Assembly: GCA_032158295.1 (NCBI GenBank)
Contig: CM063245.1
Span: forward strand, 26,795,226 to 26,859,225
Reading direction: 5' to 3'
From: Pycnopodia helianthoides
Taxonomy: Eukaryota; Echinodermata; Asteroidea; Forcipulatida; Asteriidae
Length of the DNA stretch: 64,000 bases
Shown here piece by piece: positions 1 through 13,700 of this stretch. Positions within the stretch are counted from its first letter, which is position 1. The number at the start of each line of letters is the position of its first letter. Made by a program: the position numbers and the translations under genes. The notes under the pieces were generated by a model. It saw nothing but the letters and a program-made list of their open reading frames with translations, had not been told where the DNA came from and did not search any database.

Positions 1-377
1 ACACAGCAAAGTAGATTATACACATGGTGTTACCGCAAACCATTCGGAATATACACAGGAAAGTGTACATTTAGCTTGCAATAATTGTAATTTTCGAGAA
101 AATTTGCAGTTTATCATAGATAATATTAATATGTAAAGTAAAAACGATTGAAACTGATTTAGACAAAGGATTAATCCAGTTGTCTCTACACCCACTGCAA
201 TTCCGAGCCATAAACAATAGTCCTTTTGACAACACTTTATAAATGTACACCATATGCCAGCCAACCTGGCCACAATCACTCTCAACAGCCACCGGCTGGC
301 CCAAAACACACTAGGATTTGTCCAGAATCTCTTCAATGGACCCAGCAGGCTAGTTTACTAGTCAAGGCGTTCTCACT

Positions 378-738
378 TTAAAGGCAGGATAAACTTTTGG
401 TAATTGTCAAAGACCAGTATCCTCACTTGGTGTATCAAAAAAATATGCATTTAACCTACAAACCTGTGAAAATCTGGGCTCTGTTGGTCATCAAAGTTGC
501 AAGAAAATAATGAAAATAATGAATTGTGTGCTTTTAGATGCCTGAGAAACTGAAGCCTTTCTAAGACTCAAAAGTTTGAGTGAGAAATTACCTTTTTTCT
601 CAAAAACTACATTACTTCAGAGGAATTCGTTTCTCACAATGTTTTATACTATCAGCAGCTCTCAGGTGCTCCTTACCAAGTAAGTTTTTATGGTAGCGTA
701 TTTATTGAGAAATCACCAAAAGTATCCACTGCCTTTAA
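378..738 (+). mobile_element. MITE family M1 (TTAA target)
   Basis: Begins TTTAAAGGCAGGATAAACTT and ends AGTATCCACTGCCTTTAA; inverted ends AGGCAGGGTATACTTTTGGT with TTAA at both edges. No coding capacity. Interior shared with other M1 copies (TTGGTCATCGAAGTTGCAAG). Confidence 0.85.
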
Positions 739-1444
739 CAGTCTGAAGACCAATTGCGAGTTACAATAAACGACTCGAGGACCAGTCCAAATTCTCTCCA
801 AGTGGCCCGCTTGAGCAGAACGTTAAAAGCATCCCAGTTTAATGAGAAATCTGGACGATTGACAACACAGGCAGACTCGTAAAACAATCTAACTGGTCAT
901 ATTAGTAAGTCACTGAAAACCTTGCTAATCAACCTTTCTGACAAATCTACAAACTTGTGCAGGCAGAGAAGGCACTCTCAAGTCACAAACAATTTAAGTA
1001 TTGAAAAGAAACTCTTAGGTATGGACTCGTAAAAAACTCAAGTGGACTTGTAAAACAGCGGGTAGGGCTCACCCCTTCAAACTAGCCCGGCAAACCATGG
1101 AGGAAGAGGCCTCCATTGGCAAACCTACTATAAGCTAGCACTTCTCAACTTGCCTTGTAGGCTACTAAAAACTGTGCAACCTACTCGTAAAAATTCTCAT
1201 ACATGGTTCTTCCTTTCAGATGTGAACAACACTTATTTTTCAATGTGTTAATTTAGTTTTTAGAGTGTGTGAATATTAATACATCAGAAAAATGCTTTTA
1301 TGAAAAAACATGTTTCAAATCTGGGCTACTAAAACTTCCTGGGGGCACTTAACACGCCCAGTTTACCATGCCCAGCGGGCTACTAGCCCGGTAGGCTACT
1401 AGCCCGGTAGGCTACTTTACAAAAAGCCTAAGCTCAACTTAGGC

Positions 1445-1909
1445 CCAGGGGCCAATTTCATAGCGCTGCTTAACGGTAAGCAAATTTTCATGCCTACTGT
1501 AGCAGACAATTTTACTCAAGCGTAAGCGTATTTCACAGGTTAGCAAGAAAATTGGGCGGCCAGCCTGCGCGTTCACCATGGGTTTTCATTGTTGCGTCAC
1601 TCATTTTCATACAGTAAGCACTGGAAGGTAAGCATGCCTTTTCGTTTGCTTATACGGTTAGCAGCGCAATGAAATGGAAACTCGCACAGTAAGCACAAAA
1701 ATCTGAATTTAGGCCCAGGGGCCAATTTCATAGAGCTGCTTAAGCAGAAAATATTGCTTAAACTTTTCTGCTGAGCAAAATAAGGCAGGATACCAGTCAC
1801 AGATTGTACATGTGAAATGGCACATTGGCTGGTAACCTTATTCTGGTAAGCATAATTAGGTTGTGCTTAGCTACTTTTAGTGCTTAAGCAGCTCTATGAA
1901 ATTGGGCCC
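1445..1909 (+). mobile_element. M5-type elements, one worn and one complete
   Basis: A divergent copy begins GGGGCCAATTTCATAGCGCT at 1448; a complete one runs from GGGGCCAATTTCATAGAGCT (1729) to GCTCTATGAAATTGGGCCC (1909). Confidence 0.75.
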
Positions 1910-3062
1910 AGCTGGTGGTAACGACAGCAAACCCTGCCTTGACAGTACATGGTGGCACTCTACATCACTTGAACAATTATTGGTAGTTCTGATTTGTCTA
2001 GTTGGAATACTTAAATAAATTGGAGCCTTGCTATTTTTATAAAGGGCAGCCATTGATCTCCAGCCTTGCACAATACACAGGTACATACTGTATTACAGTG
2101 TGTGAGCATAAAGAAAGGACCATGGAATGGAGCATGGCACAAGGAAGCTCACCACCACCAAGTGATTGCACTGTGGTGGCACATACCACTCACTGCATAG
2201 GTCAGGAGTCACCAATGGTCATCACAACAACCCAGCTATGTCGAGCCATGGAAGGAGATTCTAGCCATAAAGAGCTAGTGGTGAACTTACAAATTCTCTA
2301 ACACCATGGGGTTCTAACACCATGGGGTTCTTCCACAAGAAAACTTACACTCTGACACCAACTAATCCCCCCCAAAAATCCCTAAAAACAAAAACAGGAA
2401 GTACAAAAACATCACATGACAAGAAACCACTTTACTCTTAAAGCACATGTACAACATTGGTAATTTTCAAAGACTAGTATCCACACTTTATGTGACCCAA
2501 CATAAAATAACAAACCTATGAAATGTGAAGCTCAATCAGTCTTCGGAGTTATGAGAAAACAGTGCAAAACCCCATTATATGTTTTCACTGTTTTCAAACA
2601 TTGGATTTTATCACCAGTGATAAAGACTAACAGTTTAACTCATTTCCTAAAAACTATAGCATTTCAAGCAAAACTATTTCAAGAGAAGTTTTCCACCATC
2701 TTTATACCATGTAAGTTACGTGCAAATCTGTGAACATTTATATTTTCAATCTTACCAATGTTGTACACACCCTTTAACAAGACATGAGAAATGTTTTCCT
2801 CAGAAAAGTTTAGTTCTTTGCAGAAAATATAAATTTCTATAAATTTTACATGGGCAAGTACATTACACATGTAAGAAAAACTAACAAAAGTAACGACAAT
2901 GCATGTGGGTACATGGGTTTAGTTGAGGACTAATACAGTAGATATGCCTAAGTACGGTATATATGCCACTGTTACAATACAGACTCAGGACATCCTCAAA
3001 ACAATATGCTTTTAAAGAGTGTTAGGTGAAATCGTTTTGAGTTGAAGTTTTCAAGTTTCCAG

Positions 3063-3456
3063 TTAAAGGAACATTACAGAATTGGTTTTTGCTAACAAAA
3101 CAGTTGCTGGCAGTGTAAGCACTTGATGTAATCCACCATATACATAAACTGACAAACCTGTAGAAGTTTGAGATCGATCGGCCATCTGGGTCACGAGAAA
3201 ATAGTAATAAACCGATTACACATTTGCATGAAATCATATAGATTCAACAAATGAATAAAACGCTCACTGAGCGATAAACTCCAATCGGAAAATTAGTTTA
3301 TTCATTTCTCATCAAATATGGCATTTCAGACAGAAATATTTCAAGGGATGTTTTCTACTTTCATCATCATTAGACCGTGGAAGTTTTATGTAAATCTGTG
3401 ATCAAAAAGTTTATTTTACAAGTTTTATTCTTACCAATTCTGTAATGTTCCTTTAA
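3063..3456 (+). mobile_element. MITE family M2 (TTAA target)
   Basis: Inverted ends TTAAAGGAACATTACAGAAT and ATTCTGTAATGTTCCTTTAA, interior with AAAACGCTCACTGAGCGATA. About 390 bp, non-coding. Confidence 0.9.
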
Positions 3457-4849
3457 TTTTTTTTAAAATAATTCTCTATTGTGTCTGCATTAAAAAATAC
3501 CGATAATTGTATTCCATTGGCAATTGAAAACATAAAATAACAAAACAAATACCTATAACAACAACCACAGTTACAAAATATATACCAAAGCATAATGTGG
3601 TTGTGCTTAGCTGGTTTTTGAGGCTTAAGCAGCTCTGTTAAGGTGGACTTTAAACAGAATGTGAATAGTGAATAAATGCACAGTGAGTGCACAGTGAGTC
3701 CACAGTGTCTAGTGTGTGGTTTACACACCCTGTTGAGATAACCTTGTAGTCTTTACAAACAGGGGATTTTCACTACCTGGAAGCCCTCCACATAGATTGG
3801 TCTTTTATTTTGCAAAATAGTTTAACTTAACTATCCCAAGGTAAGGCAGGATTTCTGTCTCCCCCCTAGTGGCAATCATTTGTAGCGGGCAGACCATCCA
3901 TGGTTGGAAGGATCTCAACAAATCAATCTATTTAAATCAGTCGCATAGAAAGTTAAACTCTATTATCTCCAGGTACATGTAGGACTGGGGATCGCTGCTC
4001 TGATGGTGAGACATGTCCTTAGAGACAGTAATTTGCGGTAGGCAGAAGGTTGCATGGTTGGTACGAGCTCAATGAGTGACCGCCAAAAAACTCAGTCAAT
4101 CTTCAATCAACCTCATATACATATAAGATTAATTTATTATTCCAGGGTTAAATCAGTAAACAAATAGATGGTTTGACAATGGACAGTCGATATAAGCTTC
4201 CTGAAGGTATTGGAAGTTGACAAAATAATTCAAGAACAGTGGTCTGACCATTTCCCTTCCAGCCTCAGTTTGGTTACATTGCTTTAAATCAAGAATAAAA
4301 AACAAGATGGCTCAAGGCCCAGATATGCAACTTTGAAATTACAAAAGACCAGGAAATCGCCAAACACGTTTGAACAATGTTTTCCAGTTTTCTACGACAC
4401 TAACAGTGAAGAAATAAAAGAGAGAAATCAGCCGATCTGCTGAAAAGTTGAACGCCTCGAGGCTGTTTCAAGTTTCCCAATCTGTAAATCTCCTAACTGG
4501 GTGGGTCTAGAAATGCATCGTATTACTAATGACTCAAAGCATACCACCTCCTTGCACATTTGATACAATCTTAAAAACACTAATGGTTCATACAAAATGA
4601 TCAAATTTCAAGACAATACCCAATCAATGTAATCTATAAACGTGGATACAGTATCAGGCTTGCATTTCAAGAAAATATTCAGTAGACCCAAAAGTGGGTC
4701 ACGAAAAATTCAGGTGGCTCGCCAAACTTTATCAGAAGTACTGAACTTGATCATATAACATTTTTGATAATTCTGCTCAGCAACAAAGATCCATATCATT
4801 GTTCAATTCGTTCTATCATCAAGAACATGGTATTTTTCCTTAAAGGCAG

Positions 4850-5010
4850 TGGATACTTTTGGTAATTACTCAAGAAATACATTTCCATAAAAACTTACTT
4901 GGTTAAGGAGCACCTGAGAGCTGCTGATAGTATAAAACATTGTGAAAAATGTTTTTGAGAAAGAGGTAATTTCTCACTAAAATATTTGAATATGAGAAAG
5001 CCTTTCGATA
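4850..5010 (-). mobile_element. MITE family M1, partial
   Basis: One end only: TTAAAGGCAGTGGATACTTT then AAACTTACTTGGTTAAGGAG and GAGAAAGAGGTAATTTCTCA; the other end is lost. Confidence 0.75.
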
Positions 5011-6019
5011 GGAAGAAAGAGGACATATCTCGAAACTCTTTCAGCTGTTATTTTTAGAATGTGGTAATTCTGATACCGAGAGTCACTTTCCTCAAATGAA
5101 TCAAAGTATCATCTTGCCTGCCAGGAAAAGCCCTGGAATTACGAAGGCACGCTTTCAGAAACCAAGCTGTAATGGTTAAAGATACTAGGTCTGAGTTGTG
5201 GCTGATTTGACTCCAAAATTTAGATGTGATTTTAAATAGCTATTTTTAAAATATCGAGAAAGTTATAAGCCTTTATTTACAGTATTGCACAAAAAAATGT
5301 GCCAACGATAAGCGATAGTTAATAAAAAAAAAAAAAACGAATTATTATTGGGATCCCGACATTATCTTACGTCCATCAGCCATGTACAAACACATCTGCA
5401 TGTGACATGTATTTTGTGCATTGTCAGTGGCATATGCAAAGGTCTTTGTATGTTTTTCGGTTTTAAAAGATAATCATCTGTGAAAATTTGTTCCGAGAAA
5501 AAGAATAATAATTTTTTTTTTTTAATTCAACGAAAATCTGGCCATGCAATTTAAAAAAAGATTTTCTGATTAATTGAACACTATGGTCGTGGGAAGAACA
5601 CAAGACTGCCAGATTGGATCCGTTGTGAGTTTACTGGTAATACGCTCTAACCACTTGACTCCAACAAGCTGTCCTGGGGCGATTTCATGCCCTGCATTTA
5701 TGCATAGAATAAAAATGCATACAAGATTTAATTAGAGGCAACTGTGAGTAACGTATGTGATTAGCGTGAGATTTTCTTCCCCCTGGTCCAAAAATTCATC
5801 AACACATAAGCAGGTACCTGCTTATATTATAAATACATGCATTAATGCAAATTCTTATCGTTCTTATTTACCAAAAATTCATCCCAGCTGTCACTTGCTT
5901 ATTTTAATTTGGCAGTCTGAATAAGAATATCAAGGGAACAGTGTTCTCACACAAGGAAAGTGTTTTCAGAATGAGGTATTTTACAGGGCTAGTTGGTGAA
6001 AAATAGGCCTAATTGTATT

Positions 6020-6379
6020 TTAAAGGCAGGGTATACTTTTGGTAATTGTCAAAGACCAGTATCCTCACTTGGTGTATCCCAACATATGCACAAAATAACA
6101 AACCTGTGGACATTTGGCCTCATATGGTCATCGAAGTTCCAAGAAAATAATGGAAGAAAAAACACCCTTGTTACATATAATTGTGTGCTTTCAATTGCCT
6201 TTCTCAGATTCAAATTTTGGGGGTGAAAAGTTACTTCTTTCTCTAAAACTACATTACTTTGAAGGGGGTTGTTTCTCACAGTGTTGTATACTATCAGCAG
6301 CTCTCCATTGCTCTTTACCGTGTAAGTTTTTATAGTCATTAACTTGTGGAGTAATTAACAAAAGTACACCCTGCCTTCA
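6020..6379 (+). mobile_element. MITE family M1
   Basis: TTTAAAGGCAGGGTATACTT at the left, AGTACACCCTGCCTTCAA at the right, interior as the copy at 378. The right TTAA is mutated to TCAA. Confidence 0.85.
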
Positions 6380-6841
6380 AACCTTTCCTCTTCTTTTTTT
6401 ACTTCCAAAAGTTCCAATCTTGTGTTAGGTCTATACCTTTAACATACTGAGGGCAAGACCATGCACTGTTATCACGACCCAGTGATTAAAAACCAGGTCA
6501 GATTTATTGACTCAAACTCCTTTTCTTATGTAAAGAAAGATTTGTTCGACCAATCAGAACCCTGTTACTAAGGAAGTGGAGGTCATCCATTTGACCTGGT
6601 TCAACTTTATGAATGAGTGACTGGAGATTGACCAATCAGATATTGGTGAATGAATACATGTACAAGGAACAGGAATCAATAAAATGAAAATGTAGCCAAC
6701 CATAAACTCTAATAAAAACACCCCACAGTTAACAAAAACACTCATGAACTAGTGACCTTGGTCATTTCATTTGAGTCCCTCCCTTCCAGACCATTGAAGG
6801 ACAGTTCAAAACCAAACCCCTCAAAATCCAACTTCATGTTT

Positions 6842-7408
6842 TATTTGATTCTGTTGGACTGAGGACTGCACTAGTAAACTGATTATGCTTTACATGGGAT
6901 CAGGCATACCACCATAATCAGAGTCTAACAGTTTGGGTGTTGAGTCACTGAATGGTGATGGACTGGGGACTGCACTAGTAAACTGATTATGCTTTACATG
7001 GGATCAGGCATACCACCCTAATCAGAGTCCAACAGTTTGGATGTTGAGTTACTGAATGGTGATGGACTGGGGACTGCACTAGTAAACTGATTATGCTTTA
7101 CATGGGATCAGGCATACCACCATAATCAGAGTCCAACAGTTTGGGTGTTGAGTCACTGAATGGTGATGGACTGGGGACTGCACTAGTAAACTGATTATGC
7201 TTTACATGGGATCAGGCATACCACCATAATCAGAGTATAACAGTTTGGGTGTTGAGTCACTGAATGGTGATGGACTGGGACTGCACTAGTAAACTGATTA
7301 TGCTTTACATGGGATCAGGCATACCACCCTAATCAGAGTCCGACAGTTTGGATGTTGAGTTACTGAATGGTGATGGACTGGGGACTGCATTTAGTAAACT
7401 GATTATGC

Positions 7409-7411
<3 letters not shown>
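6842..7411 (+). repeat. About 107-bp tandem repeat (five to six copies)
   Basis: Unit GATGGACTGGGGACTGCACT through GCTTTACATGGGATCAGGCA to TTGGGTGTTGAGTCACTGA. A further partial unit appears at 7,838-7,900, separated by an insertion that starts in a (TTA)n tract. Confidence 0.92.
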
Positions 7412-7456
<45 letters not shown>

Positions 7457-7838
7457 TATTCGGCCAAAACATTCTAAAATACAAACATACATATACATGT
7501 ACAAATTAAGAAAATGTCATACATCAAGGACAGTCATGATGAAAGATTAATCATATAACAAATACCAATAAACAGAATAGATGTAATAGAGGTACAGTAG
7601 GTAAGAATGAGATAGGGGTGGGGGATGAGAAATGTATAGAAGGGGAGCGGATTGGGGAAGAGAGGATATAGGAGGGAGTACAACAAGCAGAGTAAAGACA
7701 ATCCAATCTAAGATGGCCAGGAAGAACAAAAGTGAAAACACTGTGACTCTAAAGCCTGTTCATCCAATCATAGGTTGGTAACAAGAAAACTATTTACAAA
7801 CAAAATAAATATAATATAAGCCTATAAAATACAAGTAA
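7411..7838 (-). mobile_element. Insertion with (TAA)n tail inside a tandem unit
   Basis: About 430 bp between GCTTTA and GAGATCAGGCATACC, which are contiguous in other units of the array. On the minus strand it ends in a (TAA)n tract of about 45 bp, the tail style of many LINE/SINE retroposons. No coding domain seen. Confidence 0.6.
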
Positions 7839-8454
7839 TATGAGATCAGGCATACCACCATAATCAGAGTCCAACAGTTTGGGTGTTGAATTACCACATG
7901 GTGTTGGATATTCTCAGATTGTAGTTTGTGACATTTACTGGTACTTAGTTCATTTATTTGAACCAAATCTATAACATTGCAATGCAAAACAAATTGCAAA
8001 TCTACTCTTGACTACTCAGTAGAACTCATCTTTAAATCACAACATCTCTCAATGTTCACAATCATTTCCCCACCGGCTCCCATCTATTGACAACTCCATG
8101 AATGGACAGATATGGATAGATCATCAAACAATCACAGAATCACAACAAATCTATTGATCAGCGTCGGACAGAAGTGTGAAGTACCCGGGCAGCTGTCCAC
8201 ACAGGGCTGCGTGTGCCAGAATGCCCGGTATCGACGCATGCACACGATCAAGCAAAATGCAAAAAAGGTCGTTATGAATAAACAAAAAGGCACTAATTGT
8301 CAGGTTGTTTATTCGCTGCAAGAGGGATGTCAACATCTGACCTAACCACCTGTGAGAGACAACTGATTTTGCTTTCTGTAGTTTCACATTTTAAAGCGTT
8401 GGTAAAACTGCCTCGATGTTCACAAATGAAATATAAATAAATAAAATTTGCTGA

Positions 8455-8847
8455 TTAAACAGGCAAAATATAAACTTGGTTTTTGAAACTGTTTGACTGT
8501 ATTAATCCTATAAAAATGTAGACATTATACAATAAAACTAACATGTGAAATTTTAATTTCAAAAGGTGGTAGCATTTTCTTAGATATCGCCGAAAATCTG
8601 GAGCGGTTAGTGTCCTTGCAGGAAGAATAATCCGTAATTGGAACACACAATCTGAGAAACGTTTCATGCAAAAACAATTCTCATATTGAAATTTGTTTGA
8701 GTCCCTCTCTCCAAAACCTCATTCCTTTGAAGGGAATTGTTTCTAAACATGTTATACATCATCAACAGCTGCAGTGCTTCTTCCCAGGCAAGTTTTTATG
8801 ACCATTAATTTTTTGAGTAATTACCAAAAGGTATACCCTCCCTTTAA
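8455..8847 (-). mobile_element. MITE family M4, degraded
   Basis: Interior AAAGGTGGTAGCATTTTCTT and right end GGTATACCCTCCCTTTAA; the left end is worn. Confidence 0.75.
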
Positions 8848-9326
8848 ATAAAAACTACGTAGCAACCATTAAGTATCAATGCAAAAATGGTTAACACATA
8901 ACAGCCAGCGATTCCACCCTAGCACTACCTTACCAGAGTCTTTCTCAAAGGCTAAATGAGGTTAACAAAGTCAACTTAAAGTGGCTGTATGAATCTATAT
9001 ACAAAATTATTTCAGTTTGTCTTTCATGTTGCAGGGAGGAACAAATTCTAACAGATATTTCTTCGCGTGTATACGACCGTTAGAACAATATCCAGTACAA
9101 ACGTCGCACTAGCTTTCCTTTAGCAAACTATTATAAACAATCTACACACAAATTGTTAACCGCAAATCACAAAAAATATATGCTCTTTTAATTTAGGCGT
9201 TTAAAGATGCTCAAAGCATAATACAAAAAATCAACAGTTTCTCATTTCGCCTTCGATAAAAAAGAATTGGAGGCTGCTAACAATTTGTTTGCATTTATAC
9301 TATAGGTCATTTTGCTTGATAACCAG

Positions 9327-9516
9327 GGCCCAATTTCATAGAGCTGCTTAAGCACAAAAAGTAGCTAAGCACAACAAAATTATGCTTACCAGAATGAGGT
9401 TACCGGCCAAAATACCATGTCACATGTACAATTTGTGACTAGTATCCTGCTGATTTCTGCTTAGCGGAAAATTTGCACTATTTTCTGCTTAAGCAGCTCT
9501 ATGAAATTGGGCCCTG
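9327..9516 (+). mobile_element. MITE family M5 (GGGCCCAATTTCATAGAGCTG ends)
   Basis: Perfectly matching inverted ends GGGCCCAATTTCATAGAGCT and AGCTCTATGAAATTGGGCCC, 190 bp, interior GTTACCGGCCAAAATACCAT. Non-coding. Confidence 0.9.
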
Positions 9517-10379
9517 TTCGCAAAAGATAATTTTGTTTTGTTTTCTTTTATTATTATGGAGAAAAAGAAGGTTTGAATAACTTTTTTTTTACACAAACAG
9601 GCTTTAATAGAGTATGAAGTTTAAAAGTTCCGGAGTTTTGAGGTCAGCTACGGGAAAACATTCATCAGCTGAAGGTTCAACTATAAGAGATTTCTCATCA
9701 AAGAACAACCACAACTTCGCGGTCCTTTTAAAAAAATCACCGATATTTATTTAAACTTTAGGGTCATAAAATATTGAGAAATAATCTAGCAGAAGCCACA
9801 GACCCTGAGGGAACCTTGGGCTGAGGTCAACCTTGGCCAGGCCCCTCTCACCAGATTCTAAAGTTTCCACAGGAACCCCAAAGTTGGTACAAAGTTTCCC
9901 ACGTGAGCTTAACACCCTCCACAAAGCAAACTGAAATGGCGCAGGGCAGTGGAGATAAAGAAAAAGGGCAGTTCACAACCCAAAGGAAGTGATTAGCAGT
10001 CAAGCCTACAGTGGGTTAGGCTCACATTCTCACAGGATATTTACGTTTTCATAATGCGTGTTTTATCTTCCTTTCTAAGCCGATAATGAGGTTTATTTTA
10101 CACCTTAGAGCCCAGTTCCGCAATATCAAACCTCGTCTTTCATAGCGTATTCAACTCTAGCAGTTCTCGTCCATAGGAATTCTTGTCTTGTTCAAGTTCA
10201 TACCATTTTCTAAGCAGTTGCTATTGTGGGCGGGGTCAAGGGTATCGGGGTGACACCCCCACCTTCCACCCCTCCCCCCCCCCACCCGTTAAGGTTTCCC
10301 AGTGGGCACTTTGAGCCTCACTTTGCAAATGAAGCCCTAAATGAAGAAGAACAACGACATGAAGACTAAACTTCAGTTT

Positions 10380-10560
10380 TTAAAGGGACACATTTCGTTG
10401 GATTAGGTGCTTTAGGCTATAATAAGCATTTGTTATGAAATGAATGCGGTTGGAAAAATGTTTTAAAAGTAGAATTTAGTGATTCACACAAATTTCCCTT
10501 GTAACATTATTGAATCAAATTTTGGGCACCACAAAATTACGGATCATGTATCCCCTTTAA
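10380..10560 (+). mobile_element. MITE family M6 (short copy)
   Basis: TTAAAGGGACACATTTCGTT to CATGTATCCCCTTTAA; interior TTTTAGGCTATAATAAGC-like, in Fringe intron after exon 6. Confidence 0.75.
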
Positions 10561-10604
10561 ACTTTCTGCTTGAATTGGCGAGAGCCATTTTGTGATGTTC
10601 TTAC

Positions 10605-10726
10605 CTGGCATATGGACTCATCTTGAGGGCGAGAAATCGACTGATGCACACTCCAGCACCTCCAGTTCCAAACCAAAACTTTGCCATCCTCTTTTTACTT
10701 TTATTTGGACTGTTTGTTATGATCTG
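10605..10726 (-). CDS. fng: Fringe exon 6 ([14 protein letters not shown])
   Basis: 122 nt, acceptor ttatttcag|CAG (a NAGNAG pair, so the first Gln may be optional), donor CCAG|gtaag in phase 2. Encodes a basic linker and [14 protein letters not shown], then [10 protein letters not shown], all family hallmarks. This is the last Fringe exon I can find; the next should begin with the GHF...LPDDCTIGY region. Confidence 0.93.
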
Positions 10727-13700
10727 CTGAAATAAACAGTTTTTCACTTTGTGAATCAGAAGGTGAGCTCCTCATCCAGGTTTGGGCAAGAAACACAATC
10801 AAACAAAATATCTATATTTTCAATAACAAACACAATGGGACATATGGGGCAATTTTAAGTCTAGAAAAGTGTAATAGATGTTTATTTTTGCATCGGGATA
10901 AAGAACTTAATTTGGTTTTACCCTTACACCGATGTGTATTAAGCACTTCAAGAAAAGTGTAGTCAAAACCCCTGACAGCTCTTGAACATAAATCCTCAAA
11001 ACAATTTACAATTAAAAATATTGTGAATCAAACTAGCAACATTTCCTGCTTTCAAATCATTTACCGCACATAGCCAAAATATACTGATAGTTTTTCTTAT
11101 AAAAAAAGTATATTTTGTTGGTTCCATCCTTACACCAATGTGTGATAAGCAGTGTAAACTCGATGCTTTCCTAGTCCTGCAGAAGAAGAAAAATTCACAG
11201 GCTACTTGGATGGGATTCGAACCCACCACCCCCCGCATTCTAGATGTCTTAACCACTAGCCCAAAAAGTAAAATCTAAAACAACTGATTGTACAGTGTTT
11301 ATCACACATTTGTACAAGGGTTAAAACAAAAATAACATTGTTCATCCCCAATTCACTTATTAATTAAATCAATTAAACATTAAACACTTCCTTGAGTAAC
11401 ATCTTACGAGGTGACATCTTACCTTTCTATCGTCTCCTTTATCGCTAGCAACTATCTCTGAAGCTGTGCTCGCTCTTCCGATATAATTATCTTTATCGTG
11501 ACGATACGATCGTAATAACGAAACTAAGTTCTCAACGTTTAGGTAGTTGTCGTCATCTAACGTACACCACCATCTTCAAAATAGAAAAATCACCAGAAAC
11601 TATTACAAAAGATAAAGTCTGGACAAACATTTGTTGGTCTTTTGGGGAAAAAGGGGGCAATATAAGAAAAGACCAAACTGGACAGTTTAGACCTCTGTCA
11701 TGGTGCAGCCATCTTTAATTTCTGTCCATTCAAATCAACGTAAGGCCTCGTCCGACTACAGCTACTGCTGGAATAGCCAAGTCATCATGCGTTGAAGTAA
11801 AGGACTCCTTAGCAACACCCTTAGCAACAGTCATAGCCGTAGCTGTAACCACCACTTCGGATAGTCTGGCCCTTTGGATTAGAATTAGTCCTATTAGGTG
11901 ATATTTTAAAATTTGTATTCTCATACATTTAAAAAACAAACCATTTTATTACAGATCAGCACCCAATTGATAATCATTAATTAAGAACAAAAGTCTAACG
12001 AAATACCAAAATATTTAGACAAGTCGAATAGACAACACTCTCAGACTTAAATTTAAAAGGAATATGTATTTTTTTTAAAACACCGTAAAACTATTTATAA
12101 ACAAGTCTGCAGAGATGCCGAATGACACTTCTGTCAACCCTCTATACTTAGGTTCCAAACCTGAAGCTTCAAGGCGTTTTCTCCTTGGTAAAAGGCACCT
12201 CTATGAGGAAGTTGTAAATTTCTTTTGGAACATTTGAAGGGGTACCGAGGCAATGACCAGGGGTCAATGGGGGCAATTGCCTCGGTTACCTCCATGAAGT
12301 ATCAGCCCTGAGGCACGTTATTAACAGTCAACTCAAACACAACATCACTTTGGTCAAAACAAAACAAAACAAGGTGCTGAATAGTCAAGGAAAACATCTG
12401 AATGATTTCATTACCTCTTTTTTGATTTCAAATACATTGAAAACATGGCGCCCATTTTACAGCATAATCCTTGTCTGAAAGAGAAACATGAAACCAAATA
12501 AAAAACTGGAAATAAACAGGTTTTTATTTCAAGAACAGATCTTTGAAATTGGTATTCAAAACCTTTATAACACAAGAAATAAATCTTAGATCTTTGTAAA
12601 ATCAAGCCCTACTGGGTCCTAAATCTTCCCCTTCCGGGGGTGGGGGGGTGGGGGGCACTTAAAGGGGCACATTGCCTTTAAATCTCTCAAAAGTTTCCCA
12701 TTAGGAGTTACTCCTTATCAGGAGTTACTCCTTATCCTTTTCAAAGAGTTGTTCACGCACTTAAGTGTGCTGTAATTAGTGAGTAGTGATTAAAAAGACA
12801 CAAATTTGCCTCTGGAAATACGGTCCACCATTTTTTTGAGTCAAAAATTTAGTTCTACACAAAATAGCAGATCGTGTTCTGTCATGAAATTACAACCCCA
12901 AAAAAGGTTTGTTTATATGAAACATGATTATACTCTACTTTTACAAGATCTTCCCAAATATTCATTTCATAACAAATGCTTTTTATAGCCCACAGCGCCC
13001 AATCCCAAGGCAACATGTCCCTTTAAAGGCCCTGTATTGGTAAGATCGAAAAACACTATGTTCACAGATTCACACATAACTTACATGATTTATAGTAAGT
13101 AATGGTAGAAAGGGTTCCTTAAAATATTTCTGCCTAAAATGCTATCGTTTCTGAGAAACGAGTAAAACAATAGTAATTATCGCGCGCGATAATTTGAAAA
13201 AACAGAAAACACATAAGATCTCTTTTCACTATTTTCTCGTGACCTCGATGACCAATTGAGCTCAAACTTTCACAGGTTTGTTTGTTCATGCATATGTTTA
13301 ATCACACAAAATGTGGACACTGATTTTGAGCTGTTACCAAAAGTGTACAATACCTTTAAGTAATATCTATAAAAGAGGAAACTATTTTGTAAGTCGTCAT
13401 GAACTAAGAACATAAAATTTGTCCACTGATCCTCAGTGAAAACTATGTTTATAACCATTTTACCAAAGTAGTCCACCTTTTCTCTTCTAACTCATAACCA
13501 TCAATGTCAAATCACTCAGTTAAAAGTATCAAAGTTCAAATCTGCACAAAACCTTTTTTCTGATCATTGCGACTTTCAAGATTTGATTGTACTCCTAGAG
13601 GTTTATGCATTTGCCAGATTTATTTCCACAAAAGCCGAGACCTAGACGCACAAACAAGTCAACATACCAACCTCAAAATAGCTCAATAAACCAAACCTGA

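Larger units (their letters stand above)
1..10604. other. Probable Fringe intron or flank without recognised exons
   Basis: Holds dispersed repeats listed separately (MITEs at 378, 3063, 4850, 6020, 8455, 9327 and 10380; a tandem array at 6842; an insertion at 7411). The first 50 bases resemble the 68-bp minisatellite unit at 36.6-37.7 kb. Between repeats it is AT-rich and shows only short open frames without family features. A weak tRNA-like SINE remnant lies near 5,585-5,665 on the minus strand. Confidence 0.6.

Noticed and set aside
8112..8387. Overlapping frames on both strands with several Cys and Arg residues
   Set aside because: No recognisable domain, no splice context, and overlapping opposite-strand frames of similar length.
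11730..11939. 69-codon minus-strand frame in Fringe intron 4 with Ala/Val/Thr-rich sequence
   Set aside because: Not between Fringe segments in the expected order, no suitable splice phases, and it looks like a dispersed low-complexity repeat (repeated AGTAGCTGTAG-like motifs).
12635..12656. G-quadruplex-forming tract (GGGGGTGGGGGGGTGGGGGG)
   Set aside because: Could fold, but it sits next to a MITE edge in a Fringe intron with no sign of function.
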